A DNA stretch of 64,000 bases, taken from positions 124,001 through 188,000 of the forward strand of contig NZ_JAZAPB010000001.1 in NCBI RefSeq assembly GCF_036321025.1, read 5' to 3'. The DNA comes from Alteraurantiacibacter hainanensis (GTDB lineage: Bacteria > Pseudomonadota > Alphaproteobacteria > Sphingomonadales > Sphingomonadaceae). Below the pieces are notes generated by a model that did not search any database, was not told the origin of the DNA, and worked only from the letters and a program-made list of their open reading frames with translations. This document shows positions 1-8,533 of the stretch, in pieces (the stretch's first letter is position 1; each line of letters opens with the position of its first letter). A program made the translations under genes and the position numbers.

Positions 1-1421
1 CGATCGATGCCGGGCTTGTCGGTCAGCGGATCGAGGGCGCCGACGGCCAGTATTCGGAACCCGGACAGGGTGACCTGGAACGCGCCAGCACGATCGCCCA
101 GCCTTTCGACAATGAATTCCTGCTGGCAGACCTCGTGGTAAACAAGGGCTGGGAAGACCTCCAGCTCACGCTGTCGGCCGCCTATGCCAACCAGTCGGTA
201 TTCGAAGCCTTCGAGGGTCCGGCCCTGGCCGATCTGCGCAATTCCGATATCGCCCCGCTTACCGGCGGTGAACTGGCCGGCTACACCCAGCGCAACCGCG
301 AAGACATGTTCACGGCGGAAGCGCGGCTGGCGCGCACCCTGCCGGACGGTACCGGATGGCTGATCGCGGCCAGTTACCTGCATAACGAGGCGGAGACCTT
401 CCGCCAGATCGATGTGAAAGGCACCGAATCCGATCTTACCGGCGTAGCGAACACAGTGGACGAGCTGACCGCTTATGGCGAGGCCACCTTCGCGCTGGCA
501 TCCGACCTTACCATGACCGCTGGCGGCCGGGTGACGGTGAGCCACCTGACGGGCGAGGCGCTGACCCCGGTCCTGCCGGAATTGGTGCTGAGCATCGATC
601 CGTCGGCCGATGATAGACGAACCGAATCCGAATTCCTGCCCTCGCTCGCGCTGGCCTACCGGGTGGATGACAGTCTTACCGCGTTCCTGCGCTACCAGGA
701 AGGTTTCCGCCCCGGCGGCATCGCGGTGCGCCGCGAATTCGTGCAGCAGTTCCGCAGCGACAGCGTGCAGACGCTGGAAGCCGGCGCCCGATATCGCGGG
801 CAGGACCTCGAACTGGAAGCAAGCCTGTCATGGACGGACTGGAACAACATCCAAGCCGACCTGATCGATGGATACGGCTTTCCCACCACCACCAATATCG
901 GCGACGGGCAGGTTTTTTCGCTCGGCCTGTCAGGGCGCTGGCGACTGACGCCGCGGCTGGAACTGGAAGGCGCCGTCTACTTCAACGAAAGCGAAGTAAC
1001 CCAGCCGTTCGAGATTCTCTACCTGGCTGCGCCGACGGTGGAAGACGATGGCGACCTCGTGCGATTCAACGACGATCGCCTGCCCAACATCGCCGACCGG
1101 ATGGCCCATGCAGGCTTCAGCTGGTGGACACCCCTGAGGCAGGATACCGAGCTGGAACTGTCGGGCTATGCCCGATACGTCGGCCAGTCCGTGCTGGGGA
1201 TCGGTCCGCTGCTGGGGCGCCTGCAAGGCGACTACATCGACACCGGGATAGAGGCGCAACTGCTAATGGGCAAAACACGCTTCAGCCTGGCAGTCACAAA
1301 TCTGCTGGATGCGACGGGCAACCGCTTCGCGCTCGGCTCGCCCTTCGAGATCCGCGACAAGGACCAGATTACGCCTCTGAAACCCCGATCGGTGCGTCTC
1401 GGCGTCCAGATTGCGTTCTGA
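1..1421 (+). CDS. TonB-dependent outer-membrane receptor, C-terminal part
   Basis: The frame is open from the left window edge to a stop at 1419-1421, giving about 470 residues of the C-terminal beta-barrel; the signal peptide, TonB box and plug lie outside the window. Visible family marks are alternating aromatic/polar beta strands, an EGFRPGG segment like the conserved Y/F-R-P-G-G of iron-siderophore-type receptors, and an LKPRSVRLGVQIAF end with terminal Phe, as in barrel proteins inserted by BamA. It would import a ligand across the outer membrane using TonB energy. The ligand cannot be read from the barrel. A shorter start at the GTG at 135 is possible on paper, but the upstream codons continue the same barrel, so the gene is truncated by the window and not short. 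Confidence 0.88.
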   Translation, partial: IDAGLVGQRIEGADGQYSEPGQGDLERASTIAQPFDNEFLLADLVVNKGWEDLQLTLSAAYANQSVFEAFEGPALADLRNSDIAPLTGGELAGYTQRNREDMFTAEARLARTLPDGTGWLIAASYLHNEAETFRQIDVKGTESDLTGVANTVDELTAYGEATFALASDLTMTAGGRVTVSHLTGEALTPVLPELVLSIDPSADDRRTESEFLPSLALAYRVDDSLTAFLRYQEGFRPGGIAVRREFVQQFRSDSVQTLEAGARYRGQDLELEASLSWTDWNNIQADLIDGYGFPTTTNIGDGQVFSLGLSGRWRLTPRLELEGAVYFNESEVTQPFEILYLAAPTVEDDGDLVRFNDDRLPNIADRMAHAGFSWWTPLRQDTELELSGYARYVGQSVLGIGPLLGRLQGDYIDTGIEAQLLMGKTRFSLAVTNLLDATGNRFALGSPFEIRDKDQITPLKPRSVRLGVQIAF

Positions 1422-1523
1422 CGATTGTCTCGAAATGCAGAATTCCATATCCTGCTTCGTCCCGATTATCGAAAGCAGCGGCGGCGGTTATCTCTTGCGG
1501 ACCCCAATCCGAAGGAGACTATC

Positions 1524-1720
1524 GTGAAAATCCTCTAGCAGACTTCCGCCACTGCTACCGGAGGCCGCACCGCAAGGTTGAATTCGACGACGGTTCCCTG
1601 GCCCTTACGCTGTCGACGCCGAAGGAACTTGGCGGGAGGGGCGGCCAGGGCGCCAATCCCGAACAGCTGTTCGCCAGCGGTTATTCGGCATGCTTCCTCA
1701 GTGCGCTGCGCTATGTTGCA
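1524..1720 (+). pseudogene. ohr: organic hydroperoxide resistance (Ohr) gene remnant
   Basis: A good ribosome site (GAAGGAG, 1511-1517) precedes a GTG at 1524 that reads MKIL, then an in-frame TAG (1536-1538), then QTSATATGGRTA. The rest of the Ohr N-terminus resumes in another frame from about 1575: KVEFDDGSLALTLSTPKELG, then NPEQLFASGYSAC with the peroxidatic Cys. The match stops after ALRYVA near 1720. The gene therefore carries a nonsense codon, a one-base deletion around codon 19 and loss of its 3' half, and cannot give an active thiol peroxidase. Ohr normally reduces organic hydroperoxides and is about 140 residues. The assignment rests on recalled Ohr family sequence. Confidence 0.8.
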
Positions 1721-1903
1721 AGTCCCCACTGGAGTCGATGAACCAGACATTCGGAGAGGTAATCCGGATGGAAGCGCTGTCCCGGCGAACTGCCGGAGCA
1801 ACGCCTACGCTGGAGCAAAAACTACTCTCTTCCGAAATCTACAATATGGGTTATCGTTCACCCGGATTTTGAGGTTTGCTAACGAACTTCGTGAGGTGAC
1901 CAA

Positions 1904-2776
1904 ATGGATTCCCGGGGGCTTGAGGTGTTCGTCTGCGCGGTGCGCAAGGGCAGCCTTTCCGCCGCAGCCCGGCACCTCAAACTGACGGCCATGTCCGCCA
2001 CGAGGCGGCTGGCTACGCTGGAAGAGGAACTGGGGGTTCGGCTGCTCCACCGAACGTCGCGTTCGCTCGCGCTTACGCCCGAGGGCGAGGCTTTTCTCCC
2101 GTTCGCTTCCGAGATGCTCGACACCCGGGAAGCTGCGTTGGCGACGCTCAGTCCTACTGAAGGCGGCGCGACTGGGCTGCTCCGTGTGACGGTAACCGCG
2201 ACCCTCGGTCGCAAAAGGATCATGCCGATCGTTCATGAACTGCTCGAAGAGAATCCGCGCCTCCGGATCGATCTCGACTTGAATGATGCGATGGTCGATA
2301 TCGTCGCGTCCGGCGTGGATCTTGCGATCAGAATTGCGCCACTCAAGGACTCGGGGCTGATTGCTCGGCGGATCGCAGATAATCCCAAGCTGATCTACGC
2401 TGCCCCTGCGTACTTGGAACAGCACGGCGCGCCCCGAACCATCGAAGATCTTACCAACCATGAATGCCTGACCTTCACCGACTTCACCCATTGGCAGTTC
2501 GTCGTCGATGGAAAGGAGCGATCGGTACCGGTGAGCGGCCGTTTCTCTTCGAGCAGCGTCGACGGATTCCTGTCGGCGTGCGTCTCGGGGCTCGGATTGG
2601 CGCAGCTCTCCGCCTGGGATGCAGAGGACGAGGTAGCGAATGGACGGCTTGTTCCTGTGCCGATCGAGGGCGCGACACCGCGCGATCTTGCGATTTGGGC
2701 GGTGTTCCCGTCGCGGCGGCAAGTACTTCCTAAGCTCCGTGTTTTCCTGGACAGATTCCAGAAAAGCTTGGCCTGA
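1904..2776 (+). CDS. LysR-family transcriptional regulator
   Basis: 290 residues, the normal LysR length. Residues 1-60 form the winged helix-turn-helix (GSLSAAARHLKLTAMSATRR, then LEEELGVRLLHRTSRSLALT), and from about residue 90 there is a periplasmic-binding-protein-like effector domain. It is followed on the same strand by an old yellow enzyme and an aldehyde dehydrogenase, and a strong inverted repeat lies between them at 2911-2925. The simplest reading is a local regulator of the reductase/dehydrogenase pair, possibly responding to an electrophile, but the effector is unknown. The ATG at 1904 begins directly at the canonical N-terminus, preceded by a weak GAGGTGA site. Confidence 0.9.
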   Translation: MDSRGLEVFVCAVRKGSLSAAARHLKLTAMSATRRLATLEEELGVRLLHRTSRSLALTPEGEAFLPFASEMLDTREAALATLSPTEGGATGLLRVTVTATLGRKRIMPIVHELLEENPRLRIDLDLNDAMVDIVASGVDLAIRIAPLKDSGLIARRIADNPKLIYAAPAYLEQHGAPRTIEDLTNHECLTFTDFTHWQFVVDGKERSVPVSGRFSSSSVDGFLSACVSGLGLAQLSAWDAEDEVANGRLVPVPIEGATPRDLAIWAVFPSRRQVLPKLRVFLDRFQKSLA

Positions 2777-2910
2777 ACCGGCTAGCGGACTGCGTCCTTG
2801 GAAAAATGAGCGCAGGAGTCCGCACGACTTGCCTTGCAACCCCCCGCAAAGCTGCCAGGTCAGGAAATTCCGGACTCTACACTGCAAGTCTTTTGGGACC
2901 CCAGTCAGTA

Positions 2911-2956
2911 TAACGCTGCGCGTTACTAAGCTTCACTTGTAACGGATATGGTAACG
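2911..2956. promoter_or_regulatory. probable LysR operator upstream of the OYE gene
   Basis: A perfect 15-base inverted repeat, TAACGC-TGC-GCGTTA (2911-2925), has the T-N-A shape expected for LysR recognition boxes. It is followed by two direct GTAACG copies at 2939-2944 and 2951-2956, the first also pairing with CGTTAC at 2921-2926. The cluster lies 50-95 bases before the start at 3007 and downstream of the LysR gene. Binding is inferred from position and symmetry only. Confidence 0.5.
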
Positions 2957-3006
2957 ACCGAGGGGGCGATTTACATCTTTGCCATTGATAACCAGCAGAG
3001 GTTCAC

Positions 3007-4128
3007 ATGGCACAGAACAATCTTTTTACTCCGCTCCAGCTCGGTGCGCTAACCCTCAGCCATCGTGTGGTCATGGCCCCGCTGACCCGCATGCGCGCGA
3101 GGCAGCCGGGCGACGTCCCGCATGAACTCAATGCCGAATATTACGGACAGCGCGCCAGCGCTGGCGGGCTCCAGATCAGCGAAGCGACCGACATTACGCC
3201 TCAGGCACATGGCTATCCCTGGGTGCCGGGGATCTACTCGGAAGAACAGATAGCCGGTTGGCGCCTCGCCACGGATGCAGTGCATGCCAAAGGCGGCGTC
3301 TTCTTCAACCAGATCTGGCACGTGGGCCGCGTCTCGCATTCGACGATGCAGCCCAAGGGCGCCCTCCCTGTTGCGCCATCGGCCATCGCAATCGCCGGCG
3401 ATCACATGGACGCTCAGGGTAATCCGGTTCCGTTCGAAACCCCGCGTGCGCTCGAAAGAGAAGAGATTGCCGCGATCATCGGCGATTTCGTCCAGGCCGC
3501 CCGCAACTCGCGGAGCGCTGGCTTCGATGGCGTCGAAATTCACGGCGCGAATGGATACCTGCTGGACCAGTTCCTGCACGATGGCAGCAACCAGCGCACC
3601 GATAAATATGGCGGATCGATCGAGAATCGTGCGCGCCTTCTTCTCGAAGTCGTTGATGCTGTCGCTGCGGAGGTCGGTGCAGGGCGCGTAGGCGTTCGGC
3701 TGTCGCCGTGGAGCGGCATCCTGGACATGAAGGATTCCGCGGGCCTCGCGCTGTGGGATTACGCAATCGGCGAGCTCGGCAAGCGCAACATCGCCTACCT
3801 TCACCTGATCGAGCCCCGCGCAGACTTCACGAACGACGAAAAGCCGCTCGACTTGGATGCGCCCGATGTCGCTTCGCTGTTCAAGACGGCTTTTGGCGGT
3901 CCGATCATCTCTGCCGGCGGATTCCTGCCGGAAACGGCGGCAGCAGCCGTCGCCTCAGGAAAGTCCGATGCGATTGCCTTCGGGCGTCCGTTCATCGCTA
4001 ATCCGGACCTGCCGGAGCGTATCCGCAGAGGTGCTCCGCTGAACAAGCACAATCGGGCGACCTTCTATGGTGGCGGAGCCGAAGGATACACCGACTATCC
4101 ATTCCTGGTCGAAGCACAGGCTGCCTGA
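3007..4128 (+). CDS. nemA: old yellow enzyme family alkene reductase (NemA-like)
   Basis: 373 residues, typical of the NADH:flavin oxidoreductase/OYE family. The FMN TIM barrel is evident: the N-terminal FTPLQLGALTLSHRVVMAPLTR, the substrate-binding HGANGYLLDQFL with its neighbouring His/Asn pair (about residues 179-182), DKYGGSIENR, and a C-terminal phosphate-binding AFGRPFIANPDLP. Members reduce activated C=C bonds, nitro esters and quinones with NAD(P)H. The ATG at 3007 has an AGAGG site seven bases upstream. It lies 50 bases before the aldehyde dehydrogenase, so the two probably form an operon that handles reactive electrophiles: the reductase saturates enals and the dehydrogenase oxidises aldehydes. 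The gene symbol is by family resemblance only. Confidence 0.9.
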   Translation: MAQNNLFTPLQLGALTLSHRVVMAPLTRMRARQPGDVPHELNAEYYGQRASAGGLQISEATDITPQAHGYPWVPGIYSEEQIAGWRLATDAVHAKGGVFFNQIWHVGRVSHSTMQPKGALPVAPSAIAIAGDHMDAQGNPVPFETPRALEREEIAAIIGDFVQAARNSRSAGFDGVEIHGANGYLLDQFLHDGSNQRTDKYGGSIENRARLLLEVVDAVAAEVGAGRVGVRLSPWSGILDMKDSAGLALWDYAIGELGKRNIAYLHLIEPRADFTNDEKPLDLDAPDVASLFKTAFGGPIISAGGFLPETAAAAVASGKSDAIAFGRPFIANPDLPERIRRGAPLNKHNRATFYGGGAEGYTDYPFLVEAQAA

Positions 4129-4178
4129 TCACTCGGGAGGCCGGTCGGTCCGGCCCCTTTCAGAGTTGGAGAATTCCC

Positions 4179-5564
4179 ATGGCGTACAAGAGCATCAATC
4201 CAGCGACCGGCGAGACCGTCGCCGAGTATTTCAACCACTCTGACCAGGAGATCGAGAACGCCCTCGCACAGGCAGACGCGGTTTACAGGGCGGACTGGTC
4301 GCAAGGACCGATCGAGCGGCGGCTCGCTGTTCTATCACTTCTGGCCGATCTGGTCGAGAACAGGGCGGAGGAACTGGCGCAAACTGCCGTTCGCGAAATG
4401 GGCAAGCGCATTTCCGAAGCGCGGTGGGAAGTCGAGGAGACCGCCAGGATCGCACGCCATTTCGCCGATAACGCTGCCAGGATGCTGGCGCCCGAGAAGA
4501 TCGAGACCGATCAGGGAGATGCCTGGATCGAGTTCCATCCGATCGGCGTCGTGGTCGCCATCGAACCCTGGAATTTCCCGTACTACCAATTGGTGCGCGT
4601 GGCCGCTCCCGCAATCGCGACGGGCAATCCCGTGCTGGTCAAGCCGGCAGGCATTGTGCCGCAATGCGCAAAGCTGTTCGAAGAGCTGATACTCGAGGCA
4701 GGTGCTCCAAGGGGTGTCTGGACCACTGTCTTTGCGGATAAGGACCAGGTGGCCAAGCTGCTGCAGGATGATCGCGTCCAGGGCGTCACGCTGACCGGCT
4801 CGGAGCAGGCGGGCAGCATTGTCGCTGCCGAGGCGGGCCGCAATCTCAAGAAGTCGGTGCTCGAACTGGGTGGTTCGGACATCTTCGCCGTCCTGGACGA
4901 TGCCGATCTCAATCGCGCAGCCGATATGGGCGCAGCTGGCCGCCTGACGGTCGCCGGACAGGTCTGCACGGCCGCCAAACGCTTTCTCGTCCACGAGAAG
5001 GTGGCGGAGAGCTTCATCGAGAAACTCGTGCAGAGGTTTCGGGCGATGCGCGTGGGTGATCCCATGGATGAAACCGTCGATCTCGGCCCTCTTTCCTCGC
5101 TCGCCGCGCGCGATTCACTCGCAGAGCAGGTCCGCAATGCGGTCTCGGCGGGCGCGCGTGTCCTCCATGGCGGCAACCCGGTCCAGGGCGGCGGCGCCTA
5201 CTTCCAGCCGACGATCCTGTCGGACGTCGCGCGGGACAACCCTGCCTATTTCGAGGAGTTCTTCGGGCCTGTCGCGCAAATCCATATCGTGCGCGACGAC
5301 GAAGAACTGATCCGGCTGGCGAACGACTCACCCTACGGCCTGGGCGGCTCCATCTTCTCGGCCGACATTTCCCGGGCCAAGTCGCTCGCATCGCGGATCG
5401 AGGCGGGCATGGTCTGGATCAACGCGATGACTGGCGGCGGCCCGGAACTGCCGTTCGGCGGGGTGAAGCGGTCCGGCTACGGCCGCGAGCTCGCCGAGAA
5501 CGGCATCAAGGAGCTGGTCAATCAGAAGCTGGTGGTGGTGGCGTCCACAATGCAGGCCGCGTGA
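4179..5564 (+). CDS. NAD(P)-dependent aldehyde dehydrogenase, succinate-semialdehyde type
   Basis: 461 residues, matching the shorter Sad/YneI-type succinate-semialdehyde dehydrogenases. Visible marks are the Rossmann and catalytic segments EPWNFPYYQ (about residue 129), LVKPAG, LTGSEQAG, LELGGSDIF with the general-base Glu, and GQVCTAAKRF with the catalytic Cys near residue 268, then EEFFGPV and the C-terminal PFGGVKRSGYGRE. It oxidises aldehydes to acids in the cytoplasm. The ATG at 4179 has TTGGAGAA upstream. It probably shares a transcript with the OYE gene before it. The exact substrate is not fixed by the sequence; succinate semialdehyde is the best family guess. Confidence 0.88.
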   Translation: MAYKSINPATGETVAEYFNHSDQEIENALAQADAVYRADWSQGPIERRLAVLSLLADLVENRAEELAQTAVREMGKRISEARWEVEETARIARHFADNAARMLAPEKIETDQGDAWIEFHPIGVVVAIEPWNFPYYQLVRVAAPAIATGNPVLVKPAGIVPQCAKLFEELILEAGAPRGVWTTVFADKDQVAKLLQDDRVQGVTLTGSEQAGSIVAAEAGRNLKKSVLELGGSDIFAVLDDADLNRAADMGAAGRLTVAGQVCTAAKRFLVHEKVAESFIEKLVQRFRAMRVGDPMDETVDLGPLSSLAARDSLAEQVRNAVSAGARVLHGGNPVQGGGAYFQPTILSDVARDNPAYFEEFFGPVAQIHIVRDDEELIRLANDSPYGLGGSIFSADISRAKSLASRIEAGMVWINAMTGGGPELPFGGVKRSGYGRELAENGIKELVNQKLVVVASTMQAA

Positions 5565-5827
5565 TCCATCGACCCGAGCGAGAGCAGGAGCCGCTCGCTC
5601 GCTTTCAACCTGCACCCGCCCGCTCCGTTCGAATTGCGAACTGCCGGATCAGAGCTTGGAAGTGCCTCGCCCGAGAGCGACGGTAACACTCCCTCCCATC
5701 CTCCCAATCCCAGACCCGTCAGTTTCAACCCTGATTGTGTCACTTCCACCAAGCGTGCCGCTGCCGAGAGGCGACTAAACAACCTTTAGCAGCGGCGCTC
5801 CTGCCGCCTGAACCAAGGAGACCCATC

Positions 5828-6658
5828 ATGGCGACGATCATTACCAAGGACGGCACCGAAATCTTCTACAAGGACTGGGGCAGCAAGGACGCGCAGCCAA
5901 TCGTCTTTCACCACGGCTGGCCGCTCTCAAGCGACGACTGGGACAGCCAGATGCTCTACTTCCTGGGCCAGGGCTACCGGGTCATCGCCCATGACCGGCG
6001 CGGCCATGGCCGCTCCAGCCAGACCGACACCGGCAACGAGATGGACACCTATGCCGCCGATGTCGCGGAACTGGCAGCCGCGCTCGACCTCAAGGATGCC
6101 ATCCATGTCGGCCATTCGACTGGCGGCGGGGAGGTTGCCCGCTACGTCGCCCGCGCCGAGCCGGGCCGGGTAGCCAAAGCCGTGCTGGTCGGCGCCGTGC
6201 CGCCGGTCATGGTGAAGTCGAACGCGCATCCCGACGGAGTGCCGATCGAGGTGTTCGACGGTTTCCGTGCCCAGCTCATCGCCAACCGCGCGGAGTTCTA
6301 TCGCGAGATCGCCAGTGGACCGTTCTTCGGTTTCAATCGCGACAATGCTAAGGTGAGCCAGGGCTTGATCGACAACTGGTCCCGCCAGGGCCTCGCCGGC
6401 GGCGCCAAGGCGCAGTACGACTGCATCACGGCGTTTTCGGAGACCGACTTCACCGAGGATCTGAAGGCGATCGACGTGCCTGTCCTGGTCATGCACGGCA
6501 CCGACGATCAGATCGTCCCTTTCGCCAATCATGGTCCGAAGGCGGTCGAACTGCTCGGGAACGGAACGCTGAAGGCATATGAGGGCTTGCCCCACGGCAT
6601 GGCGCAGACTCATCAGGAGATCATCAATCCCGATCTCCTTGCCTTCTTCCTCAGCTGA
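5828..6658 (+). CDS. cofactor-free haloperoxidase-like alpha/beta hydrolase
   Basis: 276 residues. The start at 5828 is chosen because AAGGAG lies at 5815-5820 and homology to its paralogue at 26559-27389 begins exactly there. The alpha/beta-hydrolase triad is visible: Ser in GHSTGGG (about residue 98), Asp in HGTDDQIVP and His in GLPHGMA. HHGWPL provides the oxyanion region and DRRGHGRS is characteristic of the non-haem chloroperoxidase/perhydrolase group. Such enzymes act as esterases and, with acetate and peroxide, make peracids; the physiological role is usually unknown. It sits alone between the aldehyde dehydrogenase and the GMC oxidoreductase genes. Confidence 0.88.
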   Translation: MATIITKDGTEIFYKDWGSKDAQPIVFHHGWPLSSDDWDSQMLYFLGQGYRVIAHDRRGHGRSSQTDTGNEMDTYAADVAELAAALDLKDAIHVGHSTGGGEVARYVARAEPGRVAKAVLVGAVPPVMVKSNAHPDGVPIEVFDGFRAQLIANRAEFYREIASGPFFGFNRDNAKVSQGLIDNWSRQGLAGGAKAQYDCITAFSETDFTEDLKAIDVPVLVMHGTDDQIVPFANHGPKAVELLGNGTLKAYEGLPHGMAQTHQEIINPDLLAFFLS

Positions 6659-6835
6659 GCGAACGAAGCCAACCGGCAACCGGCGCTGGCGCCGAGCCAG
6701 CCGCCGGTTGCCAGCCCCGCGGCGAAGACCGGCAACACCGGCCAAGGCCGCAAGAGCCATTCCGATCCCCGAGAAACGCCGGCGGCCTGCTGCCCGCCGC
6801 GGTTGCGGAGCAGTGTTCAACACCAAGGAACCCCG

Positions 6836-8452
6836 ATGAGAGACCACGACAATATCGGCGAAGCCGCAGACTTTGAGCGCCTTGCACGCGAGAACCAGGC
6901 GCGCCTGACCGCCAATCTTCAACAAGCTTATGACTTCATCGTCTGCGGCGCCGGATCCTCCGGATCGGTAATCGCCCGCCACCTCGCCGAGAACCCGGAC
7001 TGCAGGGTTCTTCTCCTCGAAGCAGGCGGAAGCGACGAGGCCGAGAGCGTGCTCGATCCGGCCCAATGGCCGACAAATCTCGGCAGCGAACGCGACTGGG
7101 GTTTCCAGGCCGAACCCAACCCTCATCTGGATGGACGCTCGCTGTCGATGTCGATGGGCAAAGGCCTCGGCGGCGGCTCCAGCGTCAATGTGATGGTCTG
7201 GGCGCAGGGGCATCGCAGCGACTGGGACCATTATGCCGCCGCATCGGGGGATCCGGGCTGGGGCTCCACGGCGGTGCGCGATATCTATCGCCGCATCGAG
7301 AACTGGCAGGGTGCGCCGGACCCGCAATATCGCGGCACCGATGGTCCGGTCTGGGTCCAGCCTGCCGCCGACCCAAGCCCGCTTGCCGGCGCGATGCTGG
7401 ACGCGGCGCAGGAACTTGGCATCCCCCGCTTCGACAGCCCCAATGGCCGCATGATGGAAGGCGAAGGCGGCGCAGCCTATACCGACATGCTGGTGCGCGA
7501 TGGACGCCGTCATTCGCTGTACCGCGCCTATCTGCGGTCATTGGCGGACCGGCCGAACCTGACGATCCTGACCGATACGCTCGTCCGGCGCGTCCTTTTC
7601 CACGGTCGCCGGGCAGTCGGCGTGGAGATCGAACGAAACGGCGACATCCTGGCGATTTCGGCCGGGAACGAAGTGATCGTTTCCACCGGCGCCATCAACA
7701 CGCCCAAGCTTCTCATGCTATCGGGACTGGGTGACCGCGCAGAACTTGCCCGTCATGGCATCCCGCTGGTCGAGCACATTCCCGGTGTCGGACAGAACCT
7801 CCAGGATCACGTCGCCTTCTGCTGCACTTGGGAATTTCATCGCCCGCTAGCGCCGCGCAACAGCGGGAGCGAGGCTACCCTTTACTGGAAGACGCGGCCG
7901 GAACTGGAAGCGCCGGACCTGCTGTTCTGCCAAGTCGAGTTCCCGGTGCCGAGCGAGCGCACCGCCGCTCTCGGCGTGCCGGAGCATGGCTGGACGATGT
8001 TCGGCGGGCTGGCTCGCCCGCAAAGCCGCGGCGAAGTGCGCCTTACCTCCTCCGATCCTCATGCAGCTCCAATCGTGGACGCCAACATGTTGTCCGATCC
8101 GGCGGACGTCGAAGCCGCACGGGCCTGCATCTCACTTAGCCGGGAGTTGGGTGCCGCCGCAGCCTTCAGGCCTCTCGTCAAGAGAGAGGTAATCCCCGGA
8201 GAGGGCAACCCGATCGACTACCGCTTCATCCGCGATTCCGCGGTGACCTATTGGCACCAGAGCGGCACCGCACGGATGGGGCGCGACGACATGGCGGTGG
8301 TCGATGCGACGCTCAAGGTGCGGGGCGTCGAGGGCCTCCGGGTGGCCGACGGGTCCATCCTACCAAGAGTTTCGACCGGCAACACCCAGGCTCCTTGCGC
8401 AATCGTGGGAGAACGGGCGGCGCAATTCATTCGAGACACCCACGGCATCTGA
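6836..8452 (+). CDS. GMC-family FAD oxidoreductase (choline dehydrogenase-like)
   Basis: 538 residues from the ATG at 6836, which has AAGGAA nine bases upstream; a longer in-frame start at 6803 adds only eleven unlikely residues. Residues about 35-65 form the dinucleotide-binding fold (DFIVCGAGSSGSVIARHL...LLLEAGG). The GMC signature GKGLGGGSSVN follows near residue 105, and the C-terminal half has the active-site YWHQSGTARMG (His near residue 473) and the second GMC signature ending in NTQAP. Members oxidise alcohols with FAD and pass electrons to quinone or oxygen. The substrate is unknown; the N-terminal 30 residues before the FAD motif are longer than in choline dehydrogenase. Confidence 0.9.
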   Translation: MRDHDNIGEAADFERLARENQARLTANLQQAYDFIVCGAGSSGSVIARHLAENPDCRVLLLEAGGSDEAESVLDPAQWPTNLGSERDWGFQAEPNPHLDGRSLSMSMGKGLGGGSSVNVMVWAQGHRSDWDHYAAASGDPGWGSTAVRDIYRRIENWQGAPDPQYRGTDGPVWVQPAADPSPLAGAMLDAAQELGIPRFDSPNGRMMEGEGGAAYTDMLVRDGRRHSLYRAYLRSLADRPNLTILTDTLVRRVLFHGRRAVGVEIERNGDILAISAGNEVIVSTGAINTPKLLMLSGLGDRAELARHGIPLVEHIPGVGQNLQDHVAFCCTWEFHRPLAPRNSGSEATLYWKTRPELEAPDLLFCQVEFPVPSERTAALGVPEHGWTMFGGLARPQSRGEVRLTSSDPHAAPIVDANMLSDPADVEAARACISLSRELGAAAAFRPLVKREVIPGEGNPIDYRFIRDSAVTYWHQSGTARMGRDDMAVVDATLKVRGVEGLRVADGSILPRVSTGNTQAPCAIVGERAAQFIRDTHGI

Positions 8453-8464
8453 AGACGTCAGGCT

Positions 8465-8497
8465 CCTCTCCGGTGGCTCACTCCACCGCCGGAGAGG
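8465..8497. terminator. hairpin between convergent genes
   Basis: CCTCTCCGG (8465-8473) pairs perfectly with CCGGAGAGG (8489-8497), with a TGG/CCA extension inside. It sits in the 81 bases between the converging stops of the GMC gene and the HEXXH gene. There is no T-run on either side, so intrinsic termination is only possible, not clear. Confidence 0.4.
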
Positions 8498-8533
8498 AAA
8501 GGCGCTGGTTCGCCAGTCCTCGAGCCGGACAAA

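Noticed and set aside
1690..1872. 60-codon frame after the ohr remnant
   Set aside because: No ribosome site and no resemblance to the missing Ohr C-terminus; probably rearranged debris before the LysR promoter.
5927..7513. 528-codon open frame on the minus strand
   Set aside because: Antisense to the haloperoxidase-like and GMC genes; His/Arg/Ala-rich text typical of shadow frames.
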